Positions 9,446 to 20,181 of a stretch of 64,000 nucleotides of DNA are shown here, piece after piece (within the stretch, counting starts at the first letter, position 1; every line of letters starts with the position of its first letter). The notes under the pieces are model-generated. The model ran no database searches, had not been told where the DNA came from, and worked only from the letters and a program-made list of their open reading frames with translations. The position numbers and the translations under genes were made by a program. The stretch comes from Phytophthora colocasiae (Eukaryota > Oomycota > Peronosporomycetes > Peronosporales > Peronosporaceae). Where the stretch lies: assembly GCA_018806915.1 (NCBI GenBank), contig JAGKQI010000078.1, positions 1,546,736-1,610,735 of the forward strand. The letters run 5' to 3'.

Positions 9446-12326
9446 ATGGCGACGGCGCTGCGTCGATTCGCCTTGGCGCGTCCACGCCACATCGCGGCTA
9501 CAAACACGTTTAGAAGTCAGCGCGCGCCTGTACTCTCTGCTTACCGTGCACGTGCCAATCCTTTTGCCTTTGGTGGTCGTAACATTTTAGCGTTTTATTC
9601 AACCGACAGTAAAAACGATGAAAAAGATGCGGAAAAGGCTAACGAAGATGAACAGGAGGACGATGGAGTCGAAGTTGTGATTGATAATGATCTGGCTGCG
9701 GTGGGAGAAGGAGATAACGCTCCTACGTATCCTCACGTGCTGGCTATGCCTGCTCTCCGCCGTCCATTCTTCCCTGGTGTCGTGTTGCCTATGACCATCA
9801 CGAATCCGGAAGTTACGAGAGCTCTGATGGCGCTGAAGGAGAGTGGGCAGAAGTATGTGGGTGTGTTCCTCAAAAAGTCCAGCGGAGACCCTCTGAAATC
9901 GGGTGGAGGGGAAGATCTGGTGAAGAATTTGAGCGAGATCCATCACGTGGGTAGTTTTGCCAGAATTGACAACATGTTGCCGTTTGATGCGAATTCGGTG
10001 CAAGTGCTGATGGTCTCGCAGCGACGCATTGCTATTGACGATATTCGCGATGAAGGACCGCCGCTTCGGGTGAATATTAGCAACTTGGACAACCCGTCGT
10101 TTGACCCCAAGAGCAAGCTGATCAGAGCTTACTCGAACGAGATCGTGGCTACGCTGAGGGAGATTGTGAAGATGAACCCTCTGTTCAAGGAGCACATGCA
10201 ATACTTCTCGCAGCGAATCAATATCCACAATCCGTACAAGTTGGCTGATTTTGCTGCCTCGGTGACCTCGGCAGATGGAGAGGAGCTGCAACAAGTGATG
10301 GAAGAAATGTCATGTGAAGCTAGGTTGAAGAAGGCCTTGGAGCTGATCACCAAGGAGCTGGAGCTGAGCAAGGTGCAGCAGACGATTAAGGAGCAGGTGG
10401 AAGAGAAGGTGTCGAAGAACCAGCGAAACTACTTGTTGATGGAACAGTTGAAGGCCATCAAGAAGGAGCTTGGTATGGAGAAGGATGACAAAGACGCTAT
10501 GATCACTAAGTACCGCGAACGTCTTGCGGAATTTGCTCCTGGCAGCATCCCTGCTAACGTTAACGAGGTTGTGGAAGATGAGCTGAACAAGATGTCGATG
10601 CTAGAGAAGAATTCTTCTGAATTCAATGTCACCCGCAACTATTTGGACTGGTTGACCCAGTTGCCGTGGGGAAAAGCTACTGAGGAGAACTTTGACCTTG
10701 CGAAAGCAAAACAAATCCTGGATGAAGACCACTACGGCCTCAAGGACATTAAAGAGCGCATTTTGGAGTTCATCGCTGTTTCAAAGCTGAAGGGTGACGT
10801 TCAGGGTAAGATCATTTGCTTTGTCGGCCCTCCAGGTGTGGGTAAGACAAGTATTGGCAAGTCTATTGCTCGCTCTTTGAACCGTGAGTTCTATCGATTC
10901 TCGGTTGGTGGCCTCAGTGATGTCGCCGAGATAAAGGGTCATCGTCGCACGTACGTTGGCGCCATGCCAGGTAAGATCATTCAATGTCTGAAGTCAACGC
11001 AGAGCTCAAATCCGCTGATCTTGATCGATGAGATCGACAAGCTTGGTAAAGGCTATCAGGGAGACCCGGCTTCAGCATTGCTCGAACTTCTGGACCCTTC
11101 GCAGAACAATGGTTTCGTAGACCACTACATGGATGTACCTGTTGATCTGTCTCGGGTTCTGTTCATTTGTACGGCCAACGTCACCGACACTATCCCAGGG
11201 CCGTTGCTGGACCGAATGGAAGTCTTGCGTCTATCGGGTTACGATTCATTCGAGAAGCTAGCAATCGCTAAAGAGTACCTCGTTCCTAAAGCACTGGAGA
11301 AAACAGGTCTACAGAAGTCAGAGACGACACCGGAGTCACTGGGACTGACCGATGAGGCCATTTTGACGTTGGTAAAGCAGTATTGTCGCGAGAGTGGTGT
11401 TCGTAACCTGGAGAAACATGTTGAGAAGGTGTTCCGTAAAGTTGCCCTAGAGGTTGTTGAGGACATTGAGAGCGCTAAGGCGGCTGAGGAGCAAGAGGCC
11501 GGTGAGACATCTGCATCAACAAAGGACACGGGTGAAGTATCAGAAGACAAGGATCGTTTCCAAATCACACCCGAGAAACTGTCGAAATACGTCGGCAAAC
11601 CGATCTTCACCTCGTAAGTTATCCATGAGGTCAAATCTTGTATTGCTGCTTACTCTGACACTTTGTGCTGCTTACGTGCCTATTTAGTGACCGCATGTTC
11701 GACAAGCAGTTTCCTGGTGTCGTAATGGGACTTGCCTGGACAGCTATGGGTGGAGCTTCGTTGTACATTGAGACCACAAAGGTGTACACCAAGGGCGACC
11801 GATCGGGCCTCATCACCACGGGCCAGATGGGATCTGTCATGGAGGAGAGTACGAAGATCGCACACACATATGCTCGCAGCAAGATGCACGCCATCGACTC
11901 TGAGAACAAGTTTTTCGAAGAGAACGAAGTGCACTTGCACGTCCCTGAAGGAGCTACACCGAAAGACGGACCTTCTGCTGGCTGTACCATGGTGACGGCG
12001 CTACTTTCCCTCGCTATGAACAAGTACGTGATTTCAGATTGTCATGCATTTAGGAGGTCATTAGACTAACAGTTTGTTTTTACAGGAATGTCAAGCCGGA
12101 TCTAGCTATGACGGGAGAGCTGTCACTCGTGGGCAAGGTTCTACCAGTCGGAGGTATCAAGGAGAAGACCATTGCTGCCAAACGTTCTGGCGTGAAGACT
12201 CTCGTCCTGCCGCTCGGCAACAAGCGCGACTTCGACGAGCTGGAAGAATATCTGCGCAAGGACCTGGATGTCCACTTCGCTGACTATTATGACGATGTGT
12301 ATAAGGTCGCTTTCGAGCAGGAGTAG
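9446..12326 (+). CDS. Mitochondrial Lon protease, three exons
   Basis: ATP-dependent serine protease that degrades damaged proteins in the mitochondrial matrix. Exons are 9446-11613, 11688-12023 and 12086-12326, giving 914 aa. I chose the ATG at 9446 because it begins a basic, Ser/Ala/Arg-rich presequence ([15 protein letters not shown]) suited to mitochondrial import; an in-frame upstream extension to 9293 lacks that character. Domains in order: presequence, acidic linker, Lon N-terminal substrate domain (about 90-300), helical region, AAA+ module with Walker A 'GPPGVGKTS' (about 460) and Walker B '[11 protein letters not shown]' (about 525), then the protease domain. The catalytic Ser is in 'KDGPSAG' (about 819) and the Lys in 'GGIKEK' (about 862). 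All key residues are present. It begins 190 bp after the coiled-coil gene on the same strand. Confidence 0.95.
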
Positions 12327-12486
12327 ATACTTTTTGGCATCCAGCTTATAACGGCTTATCAAAGGTTGGTTCAACTTGCGTGGTGCATAGAGTAATCGAC
12401 TGGTCCGATTACTGTACGATGTTCAACGGAGATCGTGAGGGGGCACTTCATTTTCTAATCGATCACGTCGGGCTCATTCGTTCATC

Positions 12487-13232
12487 ATGGTGCTTCGCAT
12501 GCTCTGGAACATCAGCTCAGGCCTCGTGCACGGTGCTCTACACAAAAGCCCGAAGGCCGGGTTTGCAGGTCTCGATTACCCTGCAGTATGGAGAGCTCGC
12601 TCCGGGTTCCTGGACTGCGATGTAAATCTGCATCTCAACAACTCAGCATATCTCTTCAGCATGGAGCTTGCTCGTTGGCACTTTGTGGCGTAAGCAATCG
12701 GATTCATGTCGAGCGAGTCTTGTAAACCCTGTACGAGATTGACACTTTCTTTTGCTCTTCCAGGTCCAATGGAGTTCTATGGCAAGCATTGAAGCACCGC
12801 CGAATGTTCCTCGCAGCCTCACAAGCCATTCGCTATCGGCATGCCATCCCCCCGTTCCATGCGTACGAGATAAAGACCCGACTGGTGTATTGGGATGGCC
12901 CCTGGGTATACTTTTTGCATCAGTTTCAAGACCCAACCACTGGTAAGCAGTTCGCGGAAGGGCTGTGTCGTGTCATGGTCAAGCAAAGTGACGAGGGCGT
13001 CACTTTTGAGAAGATGCTTTCAGAGGTGTATGATGGACCGATTTCTCAACCTACTGAAGTGCCTGAAGTCGTTCAGGGGTTTCTTGAATGGGACGCTACT
13101 AGTCGCTCGAGTATGGACGCAGCTAGCGAACGGGAGAAAACTCTGGCCAGCAAGAGTCCGTCGTCACCGAAGTCCGAGAAGCTGTGGGATCGTATTTGGG
13201 CGGAGATGCAGCGCTCAATGAACCGTCCGTAG
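12487..13232 (+). CDS. THEM6-like hotdog-fold protein, two exons
   Basis: Exons 12487-12689 and 12764-13232 join with GT-AG ends into about 223 aa. The segment 'LDYPAVWRARSGFLDCDVNLHLNNSAYL' (described here as two halves, YPAVWRARSGFLD and CDVNLHLNNSAYL) is the conserved substrate-binding helix region of acyl-CoA-thioesterase-like (4HBT_2) proteins of the THEM6 group. 'RHAIPPFHAYEIKTRLVYWD' follows in exon 2. A short hydrophobic N-terminus may anchor it in a membrane. The C-terminal 40 residues are Ser/Lys-rich and probably disordered. Enzymatic activity of the THEM6 group is uncertain, so a thioesterase name would be too strong. A broken paralogue lies at 63335-64000. Confidence 0.85.
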
Positions 13233-13358
13233 AATTGGGCTTTGTACTCTACACAAATAACCCTTTGCTTACTACGTAATTCATATTCAAGAGAAACCTG
13301 TCCTTCTAACACCCCAGGAAGAACTACTATACGCTTAAGCGGCTTGAAGTATTAAACT

Positions 13359-14681
13359 CTACTTGATCGGTCGACGGCATACTGGGCATGTGCCATTGGA
13401 CCGAAGCCACAAAATAATACAGTCGTCATGAAAGGTATGTCCGCAAGGAAGCCCTGCCATTGTCACGCTTCCAATCGCTTCAACGTGCTCTGGTACCTCC
13501 GTGCTCAGCATGGTTCGTTCTGACAAGGCCTCCATTGTTCTCCATCGCAACGGTATCTCCAGAAATCGTTCCATATCGCGGAAAAGCACCCATGGATCAT
13601 TCTCGCCGCTGTTCAATACGCTGTGTGGACACCCCATCGGCCCCACGAGCACCTCCAGATGCACGTAAGCCGTCAGTAATGTCAACACGAAATCTGCCAG
13701 CTTCTGACAGCGCTCCCGGATAATAGGTTCATTGTCAAAACGAATATGTTTGCGAGGAAATTCTGACCCGGCAGCATGCTCCAGCAGTTTAACCAACGGT
13801 TTGAATGTTTCTTGGACCGCCACAGACGTCCATTCCCAATGAGTTGCTTGACGAATTCGAAGGTAAAACTCATAGCATTGAGAATACCGTTTCCGTATTG
13901 TCCACTGCAATGTTGATCTCTCTAGCGTGAAAATATACTGCGTGTACGGTGCAGCAGTGCTTTGGTTGTCATAAATTTCTTCAGCTCTTGCAGTAATATT
14001 CACGTTATCGGTGTTTCGAAGTTGCAGCTGCTGCACGATCGGGGTGTCGTTACACGGAAACTCGTCACCCAGACAAATACAGCAAGATCCTGCCGTGTTA
14101 AGCTTCACGTCTTTTAAAACAAGCACGAGCTCGGCCAGTTGCATCTCCAGTTGTTTGCGTTCACGTGGAATTTCCAGAAACCGCTCAAGAATGGTGTAAA
14201 GTGCACTGAGTTCAACACTTCCGTATTCACCGGCTGCAATTAGTACGTCCAGGTCTGTGTAAGCTGCCAATATCGACAGCACAAAGTTCGTAAGCCCTCG
14301 TCGACGTTCTCGGATAATTGTTGCAGTGTCGAAACGTGTATGCTTCCTGGGAAACTCATTTCCTGCCTTTTCTAAAGTTTTGACTAGTGGCCCGAGCAGC
14401 TCATGACGCTTGAATTTCCATGATCTCCACCCTGCTTCTTGTTGTAGCCTAAAGCGCAGTTGGAAACACTGAGAGTAGCGCTTCTTTATCGTCCAGTCAG
14501 CTGTACTTGTCGTGGTGGGATCCCTTCTTAGCTGGAATGTGTATACTGTGTAAGGTGCCGAAGTATTGTCGACTACGTTTACAGTGTCAAATGTTGTGGT
14601 GATAACGAGGTTCGAGATTTCCGATCGTCTAACCTTGAGAAGACGACGCATATTAGAGTCTTGTCCGGATGAAAAGGCCAT
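13359..14681 (-). CDS. Double PX-domain protein with RING-H2 finger split by the second PX
   Basis: Single-exon ORF of 440 aa, ATG at 14679-14681. PX domain 1 spans about 20-170 ('WTIKKRYSQCFQLRFRL', 'NEFPRKHTRFD') and PX domain 2 about 225-378 ('WTIRKRYSQCYEFYLRI', 'SEFPRKHIRFD'); PX domains bind phosphoinositides and direct proteins to endosomes. A RING-H2 finger is present in two pieces. The first metal ligands are at 200-203 (CCICLGDEF), before PX 2. The others are at 413-435 (CGHTFHDDC, TCPVC), after it. Together they would be a full E3-ligase-type finger. The two PX units are clearly duplicates of each other. The gene is convergent with the THEM6-like gene and lies 134 bp downstream of the pump gene, on the same strand. 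Confidence 0.85.
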   Translation of the reverse strand: MAFSSGQDSNMRRLLKVRRSEISNLVITTTFDTVNVVDNTSAPYTVYTFQLRRDPTTTSTADWTIKKRYSQCFQLRFRLQQEAGWRSWKFKRHELLGPLVKTLEKAGNEFPRKHTRFDTATIIRERRRGLTNFVLSILAAYTDLDVLIAAGEYGSVELSALYTILERFLEIPRERKQLEMQLAELVLVLKDVKLNTAGSCCICLGDEFPCNDTPIVQQLQLRNTDNVNITARAEEIYDNQSTAAPYTQYIFTLERSTLQWTIRKRYSQCYEFYLRIRQATHWEWTSVAVQETFKPLVKLLEHAAGSEFPRKHIRFDNEPIIRERCQKLADFVLTLLTAYVHLEVLVGPMGCPHSVLNSGENDPWVLFRDMERFLEIPLRWRTMEALSERTMLSTEVPEHVEAIGSVTMAGLPCGHTFHDDCIILWLRSNGTCPVCRRPIK

Positions 14682-14815
14682 TGTGGTGTTTTTAGCTGAT
14701 GAAGAAGTGTGAGCTGCTCCATTCAGTATTCGACAATCAAAAATACCTACTTAGTACAGCCAGCACTAAAAATGAATCAAGGAAATTTATTGCTAGGATG
14801 TCCTCCACCTCACAT

Positions 14816-17800
14816 TTACCACGCAAGCCACTTAGTAAGGCAACGCTCTTCACCAGGTACTTCACGTCGAGCGAGTGCCTTGATGAATTCGCAGTACACG
14901 ATCGTGATGATCCCCGTGCCGCACCCAATCAACCACGGCACATAGTCAGCAGCACCGGTGCCAAAGAACGACTGGAAAACAGGGACGTAAACTACGAGGA
15001 TGACGATCAAGATCTCGATCGCTGCACCATACATCGTGACGGTATTCTTGAAAAGCTTGGCGTTCAACACAGATGTCCGTCGAGTCTTGGCCACCCAGAC
15101 GTGGAAAAACTGACACACGATCAGTGCGATATACCACGAACCACACGCCTGCTCGAGTAACTGCATTTGCTCATTGTGGTCGAAACACTTACCTTCCTCT
15201 GTGCAAAACACTGCTGCACTGGTTTTCCAGTAGTCGTCACTCATGAACAGGTCGGAAAAGGAAATGCCGTTGCGCCAAAAGACGGTACCATAAGCAACCA
15301 AACACCCAGCAGCATTGATCATACCAGCAATACCATACGCGTAGATCAGCAGAGACTTGGACATCAGGCGATCCTTGTTCAGATCACGTGGCAGGCGCTG
15401 CATGAGGTCTTGCTCCGGGCCTTCATAAGCAATGGAAATAGCAGGACCAAGCTCCGTGCCGAGATCAATACTTAAAATCTGTAGCGATGTCATACCTGCT
15501 GGCATTCCAAGAGCCAAGTTGATAGCAACCGGCATGATCTCAGGCCACAAGTGTGTCAATGTATACGCGATCGTCTTCTTGAGGTTATCGAAGATAACGC
15601 GACCTTGCTCCACTCCACGCACAATTGACGAGAAGTTGTCATCCATCAGTATAATGTCGGCAGCTTGGCGAGCAACGTCACTACCGTTTAACCCCATCGC
15701 AACGCCAACATCAGCTTGCTTCAGGGCTGGAGCGTCATTTACACCATCTCCAGTGACACCAACGCACTCTCCTAATTCTTGGCTGGCTTGGACAATCTGG
15801 AGCTTGTGTTGAGGCGTCGTTCGAGCAAACACAACCGATTTCAAACGTAGAATTGCCTTCAGTTCCTCATCCTGTAGATTGTTGATAACGCCACCATGGA
15901 CAACTGCGCCGTCGTACATATCCAAATCTGTGGGGATACCATCAAACGAAGGTGTCAACATCTCTAGCACGCGCCCATAGTCATCTAGGAGACCAATCTC
16001 CGCCGCAATAGCACGAGCTGTTAGCGGATGATCACCTGTAACCATGAACACTTTAATCCCAGCGTCTTTGCACTTTGAAATTGCTTCAGGGACATCGTCA
16101 CGGGGAGGGTCCATGATGGCAATCAATCCCACGAAGCACAGATCTTCAGATGGAAAGTTGTCCTCTTCCTCAGAGAACTTGGAACTTGTAGATTGGAAGC
16201 GTCGAGTTGCTAGAGCAAGCACGCGACGGCCTTTAGCGCCGAAACGTTCGTAAGCTTGAGTGAATTCGCACATAAGCGCTTCATTCATCGGGAATTCCTC
16301 CCCCGTCTGTGATAGGATTGTGCTGCATCGTTTAACGATAACCTCAGGCGCGCCTTTCATGAATACGTCGAAGTTTTGTCGATCATTCGGGACAGACACG
16401 ACCACTAGCTGCCACTTGTTAGTGGAGTTGAAAGGGATCTCGAACACCAACGAATGCTCCTCGCGGATTAAGTCTGAAGAGTAGTGCATGTCTGCGAAGC
16501 GGAGCAAGGCGATGTCCGATGGGTTACCCGTGTATTGACGCTTGGTCGCAGTCGTAGTCTGCTCTCGACTCTGGAAACTTAGTCCAGAGAGACTAAATGA
16601 GCTTCTAGCACCAATTACTTGATCATCGACCATCTTCTCGCCACGAGGAACTACAGTGTTTGCTGTCCGCTTGATATCTTCTTCCGTGACTTCGTGTGCA
16701 GCACGGTTGCAGAGTGCAGCTCCACGAACCAGGACAGCCTTCGGAGTCATTCCCGACGAATACTTAGTTTTATCATCTAGTTCGATCACCACGTGATCTC
16801 CAGACGGCTGGGCTGTAAACTTTCCTCCAGCCCACGTATCCGTAACAGTCATGACATTCTTGGTTAGTGTCCCCGTCTTGTCGGTGGCGATCAGCGAGAT
16901 TGTCCCTAAAGTCTCCACACAGTCGAGACGCTTCACGAACACATTACGTACCGCCAATCGACTCGCAGTGATCGTTAAGAGAGAAGTCACCGTGGCAGGG
17001 AGACCCTGTGGGACGTTGGCGACGATAATGACCAAGAAGCCGTTCACGAATATCGAGAGTACATCTTCGCCTCCTTTACGGATAACGCCCACGACAAACA
17101 GGGTGCCAGCCATCACGACTGCGAGAACGCTGATGAACCGTACGAACGCTTTCACCTCGCGCTGCATATTGGTCTCGCGTGTAGTGGTGGACGTCGCAAG
17201 CTCGGCAATGCGGCCAATGACTGTTTTGTCACCAATGGCCAGAACCAACCCCAACGCTGACCCGTCAAAACACAAAGAACCATTGAAGGCAATGTTCTTG
17301 CATTCTAAGTGTGAGACTGAGCCCTCCTGTGTGTCGGAAGAGATGGAAATCAACTCGGATTCACCAGTGAGTGACGAGTTTTCCACCTTCAGGTTACTGC
17401 AGAGTAGAATCCGCAGGTCTGCGGGCACTTTGTCACCATTGCGTACCCAGACCAAGTCGCCAACGACCAATTCCTCGGCTGGGATCGTTTGGTTCACACC
17501 ATCACGCACGACACTGCATTTTAGCGGAAGCATGTTCTTGAATGAATCCATCACCTTGCTCGTAGAACGCGCTTGCAAGAAGGTTATGGTGCAAGTCACA
17601 AGCACGATAGCGAACAGTACAATAGCGAGATAGAGATTCAACGTCGCAGATACGTCAATGAAGTAGGCAATGAGGCTTAGGAGACCCGCCATGGACAGCA
17701 GAATCATGAACATATCGAGGAATTGCTGTAGGAACAGGATGTAGTCGGGCACGGTCTTGGGTGGTGATAGTCGGTTGAAGCCACACACTTGACGAATCAC

Positions 17801-17995
17801 CTCAACGTCTGACGAGCTCAGACCTTGACTCTGCTCCAGGTTTGAGGGTGAAATGCGACTTCGAGGTGCTCGCTCCGATACCACATCAACTGGAACGTAC
17901 GCTTCAGGGTAGTGATCGTTACTCGCTCGAGTACTTCCTTCTACCTTTGGGGTCGAAGGCATAGCCGTGAACTCGGCTTCAATGGTAGAAGGCAT
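14816..17995 (-). CDS. P2C-type (Na+/K+-ATPase alpha-like) cation pump
   Basis: Intronless ORF of 1059 aa, a normal length for P-type IIC pumps of the plasma membrane. It shows the phosphorylation loop DKTGTLT (Asp372), TGES (210-213), KGAPE (547-551), 'MVTGDHP' (651-657) and 'TGDGVNDAPALKQADVG' (748-764). Ten membrane segments are predicted from hydrophobicity: M1-M2 about 95-140, M3-M4 about 285-345 and M5-M10 from 808. 'DNLKKTIAYTLTHLWPEI' in M5 and 'SIDLGTELGPAIS' in M6 match the Na+/K+ and H+/K+ pump family. Several ion-site residues differ from animal pumps (see findings): PEGL is PQGL (Gln330), Ser-Asn of M5 is His815-Leu816, and the second Asp of M6 is Glu848. No beta subunit gene is visible. 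The substrate is therefore uncertain. Confidence 0.9.
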   Translation of the reverse strand: MPSTIEAEFTAMPSTPKVEGSTRASNDHYPEAYVPVDVVSERAPRSRISPSNLEQSQGLSSSDVEVIRQVCGFNRLSPPKTVPDYILFLQQFLDMFMILLSMAGLLSLIAYFIDVSATLNLYLAIVLFAIVLVTCTITFLQARSTSKVMDSFKNMLPLKCSVVRDGVNQTIPAEELVVGDLVWVRNGDKVPADLRILLCSNLKVENSSLTGESELISISSDTQEGSVSHLECKNIAFNGSLCFDGSALGLVLAIGDKTVIGRIAELATSTTTRETNMQREVKAFVRFISVLAVVMAGTLFVVGVIRKGGEDVLSIFVNGFLVIIVANVPQGLPATVTSLLTITASRLAVRNVFVKRLDCVETLGTISLIATDKTGTLTKNVMTVTDTWAGGKFTAQPSGDHVVIELDDKTKYSSGMTPKAVLVRGAALCNRAAHEVTEEDIKRTANTVVPRGEKMVDDQVIGARSSFSLSGLSFQSREQTTTATKRQYTGNPSDIALLRFADMHYSSDLIREEHSLVFEIPFNSTNKWQLVVVSVPNDRQNFDVFMKGAPEVIVKRCSTILSQTGEEFPMNEALMCEFTQAYERFGAKGRRVLALATRRFQSTSSKFSEEEDNFPSEDLCFVGLIAIMDPPRDDVPEAISKCKDAGIKVFMVTGDHPLTARAIAAEIGLLDDYGRVLEMLTPSFDGIPTDLDMYDGAVVHGGVINNLQDEELKAILRLKSVVFARTTPQHKLQIVQASQELGECVGVTGDGVNDAPALKQADVGVAMGLNGSDVARQAADIILMDDNFSSIVRGVEQGRVIFDNLKKTIAYTLTHLWPEIMPVAINLALGMPAGMTSLQILSIDLGTELGPAISIAYEGPEQDLMQRLPRDLNKDRLMSKSLLIYAYGIAGMINAAGCLVAYGTVFWRNGISFSDLFMSDDYWKTSAAVFCTEEGKCFDHNEQMQLLEQACGSWYIALIVCQFFHVWVAKTRRTSVLNAKLFKNTVTMYGAAIEILIVILVVYVPVFQSFFGTGAADYVPWLIGCGTGIITIVYCEFIKALARREVPGEERCLTKWLAW

Positions 17996-18145
17996 CGTAG
18001 GTTGGAAGTGGGTGGGGTGGGGAGTACTTGGGAAGACCGAAGAAAATCGAGGAATGAGCTGCTAGAAGACATTGGCAGCGGAGTTGGCTTTGGGTCTGAG
18101 TGGACGGGAGACGAGCAGCTTCGAATGCGTTGGTGTCAGACTGCA

Positions 18146-18514
18146 TCGTACGGCGATGTCCGGGTATCTTTGCTTGAGTATGAAGGTATCGTACGGCGAT
18201 GTACTCGCCGGAAAGGTAGGGAAGTTCCAGGAACCAACTGCACTGCGGAAGATAACTTGTAACTGACCGTAAAAAAGCATGAAACATTGAGCAAGTATTC
18301 TAATATGTTCGAGCACAAGCCCATTCTCGTCGTATATCGGATCTGTTTGCTGCAATGCTGACCAAAGAAGCAGAGTTTTCCAACTGTGAAACACAGCTCA
18401 GAAGCTACGAGCGTGGATCATCGAGAAGGCCAGTGCAACCATCGCCAGCGAATGTCGTACGGCGTTGTCCCGATATCTTGAAGCAATTATAATGCCATCG
18501 TACGGCGCTGTACG
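18146..18514. promoter_or_regulatory. Four copies of TCGTACGGCGNTGT in a divergent promoter
   Basis: Copies lie at 18146-18159, 18189-18202, 18455-18468 and 18498-18511. They form two pairs with the same internal spacing (43 nt start to start). Each pair also shares a TATCTT between its members, so a block of about 65 bp seems to have been duplicated. The fourth copy is nearly palindromic (ATCGTACGGCGCTGTACGAT). The block lies between the pump gene (starts at 17995, minus strand) and ankyrin gene A (starts at 18672, plus strand). It may be a regulatory site or a remnant of a small repeat element; no known factor is assigned. Confidence 0.55.
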
Positions 18515-18671
18515 ATGGAATCTTAGCCAACGGGGATGCGTCAACCAAAGGCACACGGCAAACAACCATCACCACACGCGCCGTGCGTGACTTGCTGTAC
18601 CATACTGGTATATGGTTAAGTAAAAATACACCCCCTAATTACAAAAAATATTTTATATAAAGTCACCAAAA

Positions 18672-19784
18672 ATGCCGTTCACAGCGGTGGGTTTAATCCT
18701 GCAGAACAAGCTCCTAGGGCGTGGTGCTCCCGACATCGTCACTGTCGTCGTAGCGGACTTCCTTGTTGTTGACGTGTCAATAGTTCAGGCTTGCAAGTGG
18801 ACCCGTATTGGATCAACATTACTACTGGATCTGGTATGGATGCGCAGTCTACGGGACGTCAATTCCAATAAATGTACCCTCGCCAAACTTTTGCAGACTG
18901 AACGGCATTACTATCGATGGGCATTCTCTCAATCGTTAGTTCAAGCTATTAAGTGTGGTGATTTAGTGATTTTGCAGTGGATATTATCCCATTTTTCAAA
19001 TTGTCCAATTGATACAGAAGTGGTGGAAGAAGCTGCTCGACGAGGGAATTTGTGGGTGTTGCAATTACTGGAAGGGGATCGAAACCACGCAGGTATTGAA
19101 TGGAGTGAAAGAGTGTTAGGTGAAGCTGCATCCAGTGGGAATTGGGAGTTAGTGAAGTGGTTATTGAAACGCATTGGATATTCCAGGGAGACGAGAAGAG
19201 CAGATGAACAAGTGGTAGCTTGTGCGTTTGAACAGAATAACTTGCTCTTGGTTAAGTGGGCCGTTGAAGCTGGCTTTGGAGTGGGGAATATCATGTTTCC
19301 GGACTGTAATTTTGACGAGTGGCCAGGTCGAGCAGATATTTTACGTTATCTGCTGAATGGTGGACATGTTCCTGTCTTTAATATTGTAGGGGTTGCTGTT
19401 TACCGGGCAGCGCGTTTTGGTGACTTAGATTTCCTCAAATGGTTGGTGACTCAGTTCAGGGATGAAATTGACGTTCAATACTGGACGCAGGCGTTGGAAA
19501 ATGCTAGTGAAAATGGACAATTTCACGTTGTACAGTGGATATTTTCAAATGTGGACGGTATGATCCGTGCTAATCGACCAGCAATGGCGATGTTTGTAGC
19601 GGCTGAAAACGGGAAGTTAGAAGTTGTCCAGTGGTTGTACAAACAGTATGGCAGTAAACTGAAAATTGATCTTTTTCAAGAGCAAGACGTTCCCGATAAT
19701 ATCGGAAATGACGAAAATTTTATCTGGGATAAGGATTTAGTTCCGATTACCGCTATGGATGCCGCAGCCAAGAATGGGCACTTA
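18672..19784 (+). pseudogene. Ankyrin-like repeat gene A, N-terminal half, interrupted by Copia-1
   Basis: ATG 18672 opens a frame of 371 codons that reads into 'AMDAAAKNGHL' and stops only because Copia-1 is inserted. The protein has a helical N-terminal region and then degenerate ankyrin-type units ('VVEEAARRGNLWVLQLLE', 'ALENASENGQFHVVQWIF', 'FVAAENGKLEVVQWLYKQY'), likely a protein-protein interaction scaffold. The frame resumes exactly at 27612 after one copy of the 5-bp target duplication; joined, the gene would encode about 702 aa. The window holds four other family members, all broken. A TATA-like AT-rich stretch (18645-18662) precedes the start codon. Confidence 0.85.
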
Positions 19785-20181
19785 TGTTGAGATTGCACTT
19801 CGCCGTCTCCTATACTGGGTCCCTACCTCGAAGCACGCAGCTTTCACGCGCACAACGCGTGCCAAGTGAGGACAACAGTGGAAGACGCGTGGATGCTGCA
19901 ATACGATTGGCGGTCTACCTTGGATACACTATTCTGATTGGACGAGAACTTCAATTTGCTGATCTCAAGATGTGCACAAATCGTTCCCGTTACATCAATC
20001 GTTCCCGTTACACCAAGCGTTCCCGTTACATCAAGCGTTCCCGTTTCACAAAGGTCTACAAGGGGAGCTCAAGGAGAGCAAGGGTAGATTAGTGAATGCG
20101 GGCTAACTCAATAAACTCACTTTTGGATTTACTTCCTCCTACTCACTTCACTATCAAGCCTCGTTCGCTATACTCTCAATT
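19785..20181 (+). repeat. Copia-1 5' LTR with four 18-bp units
   Basis: The LTR starts TGTTGAGATTG. It contains four tandem units of type CGTTCCCGTTACATCAAG at 19982-20053. The 3' LTR carries only three (24697-24750), so the LTRs differ by exactly one unit while otherwise nearly identical. Confidence 0.85.

Noticed and set aside
16851..17633. Plus-strand ORF of 260 codons
   Set aside because: Antisense shadow of the P-type ATPase; no independent motif, start context or splice logic.
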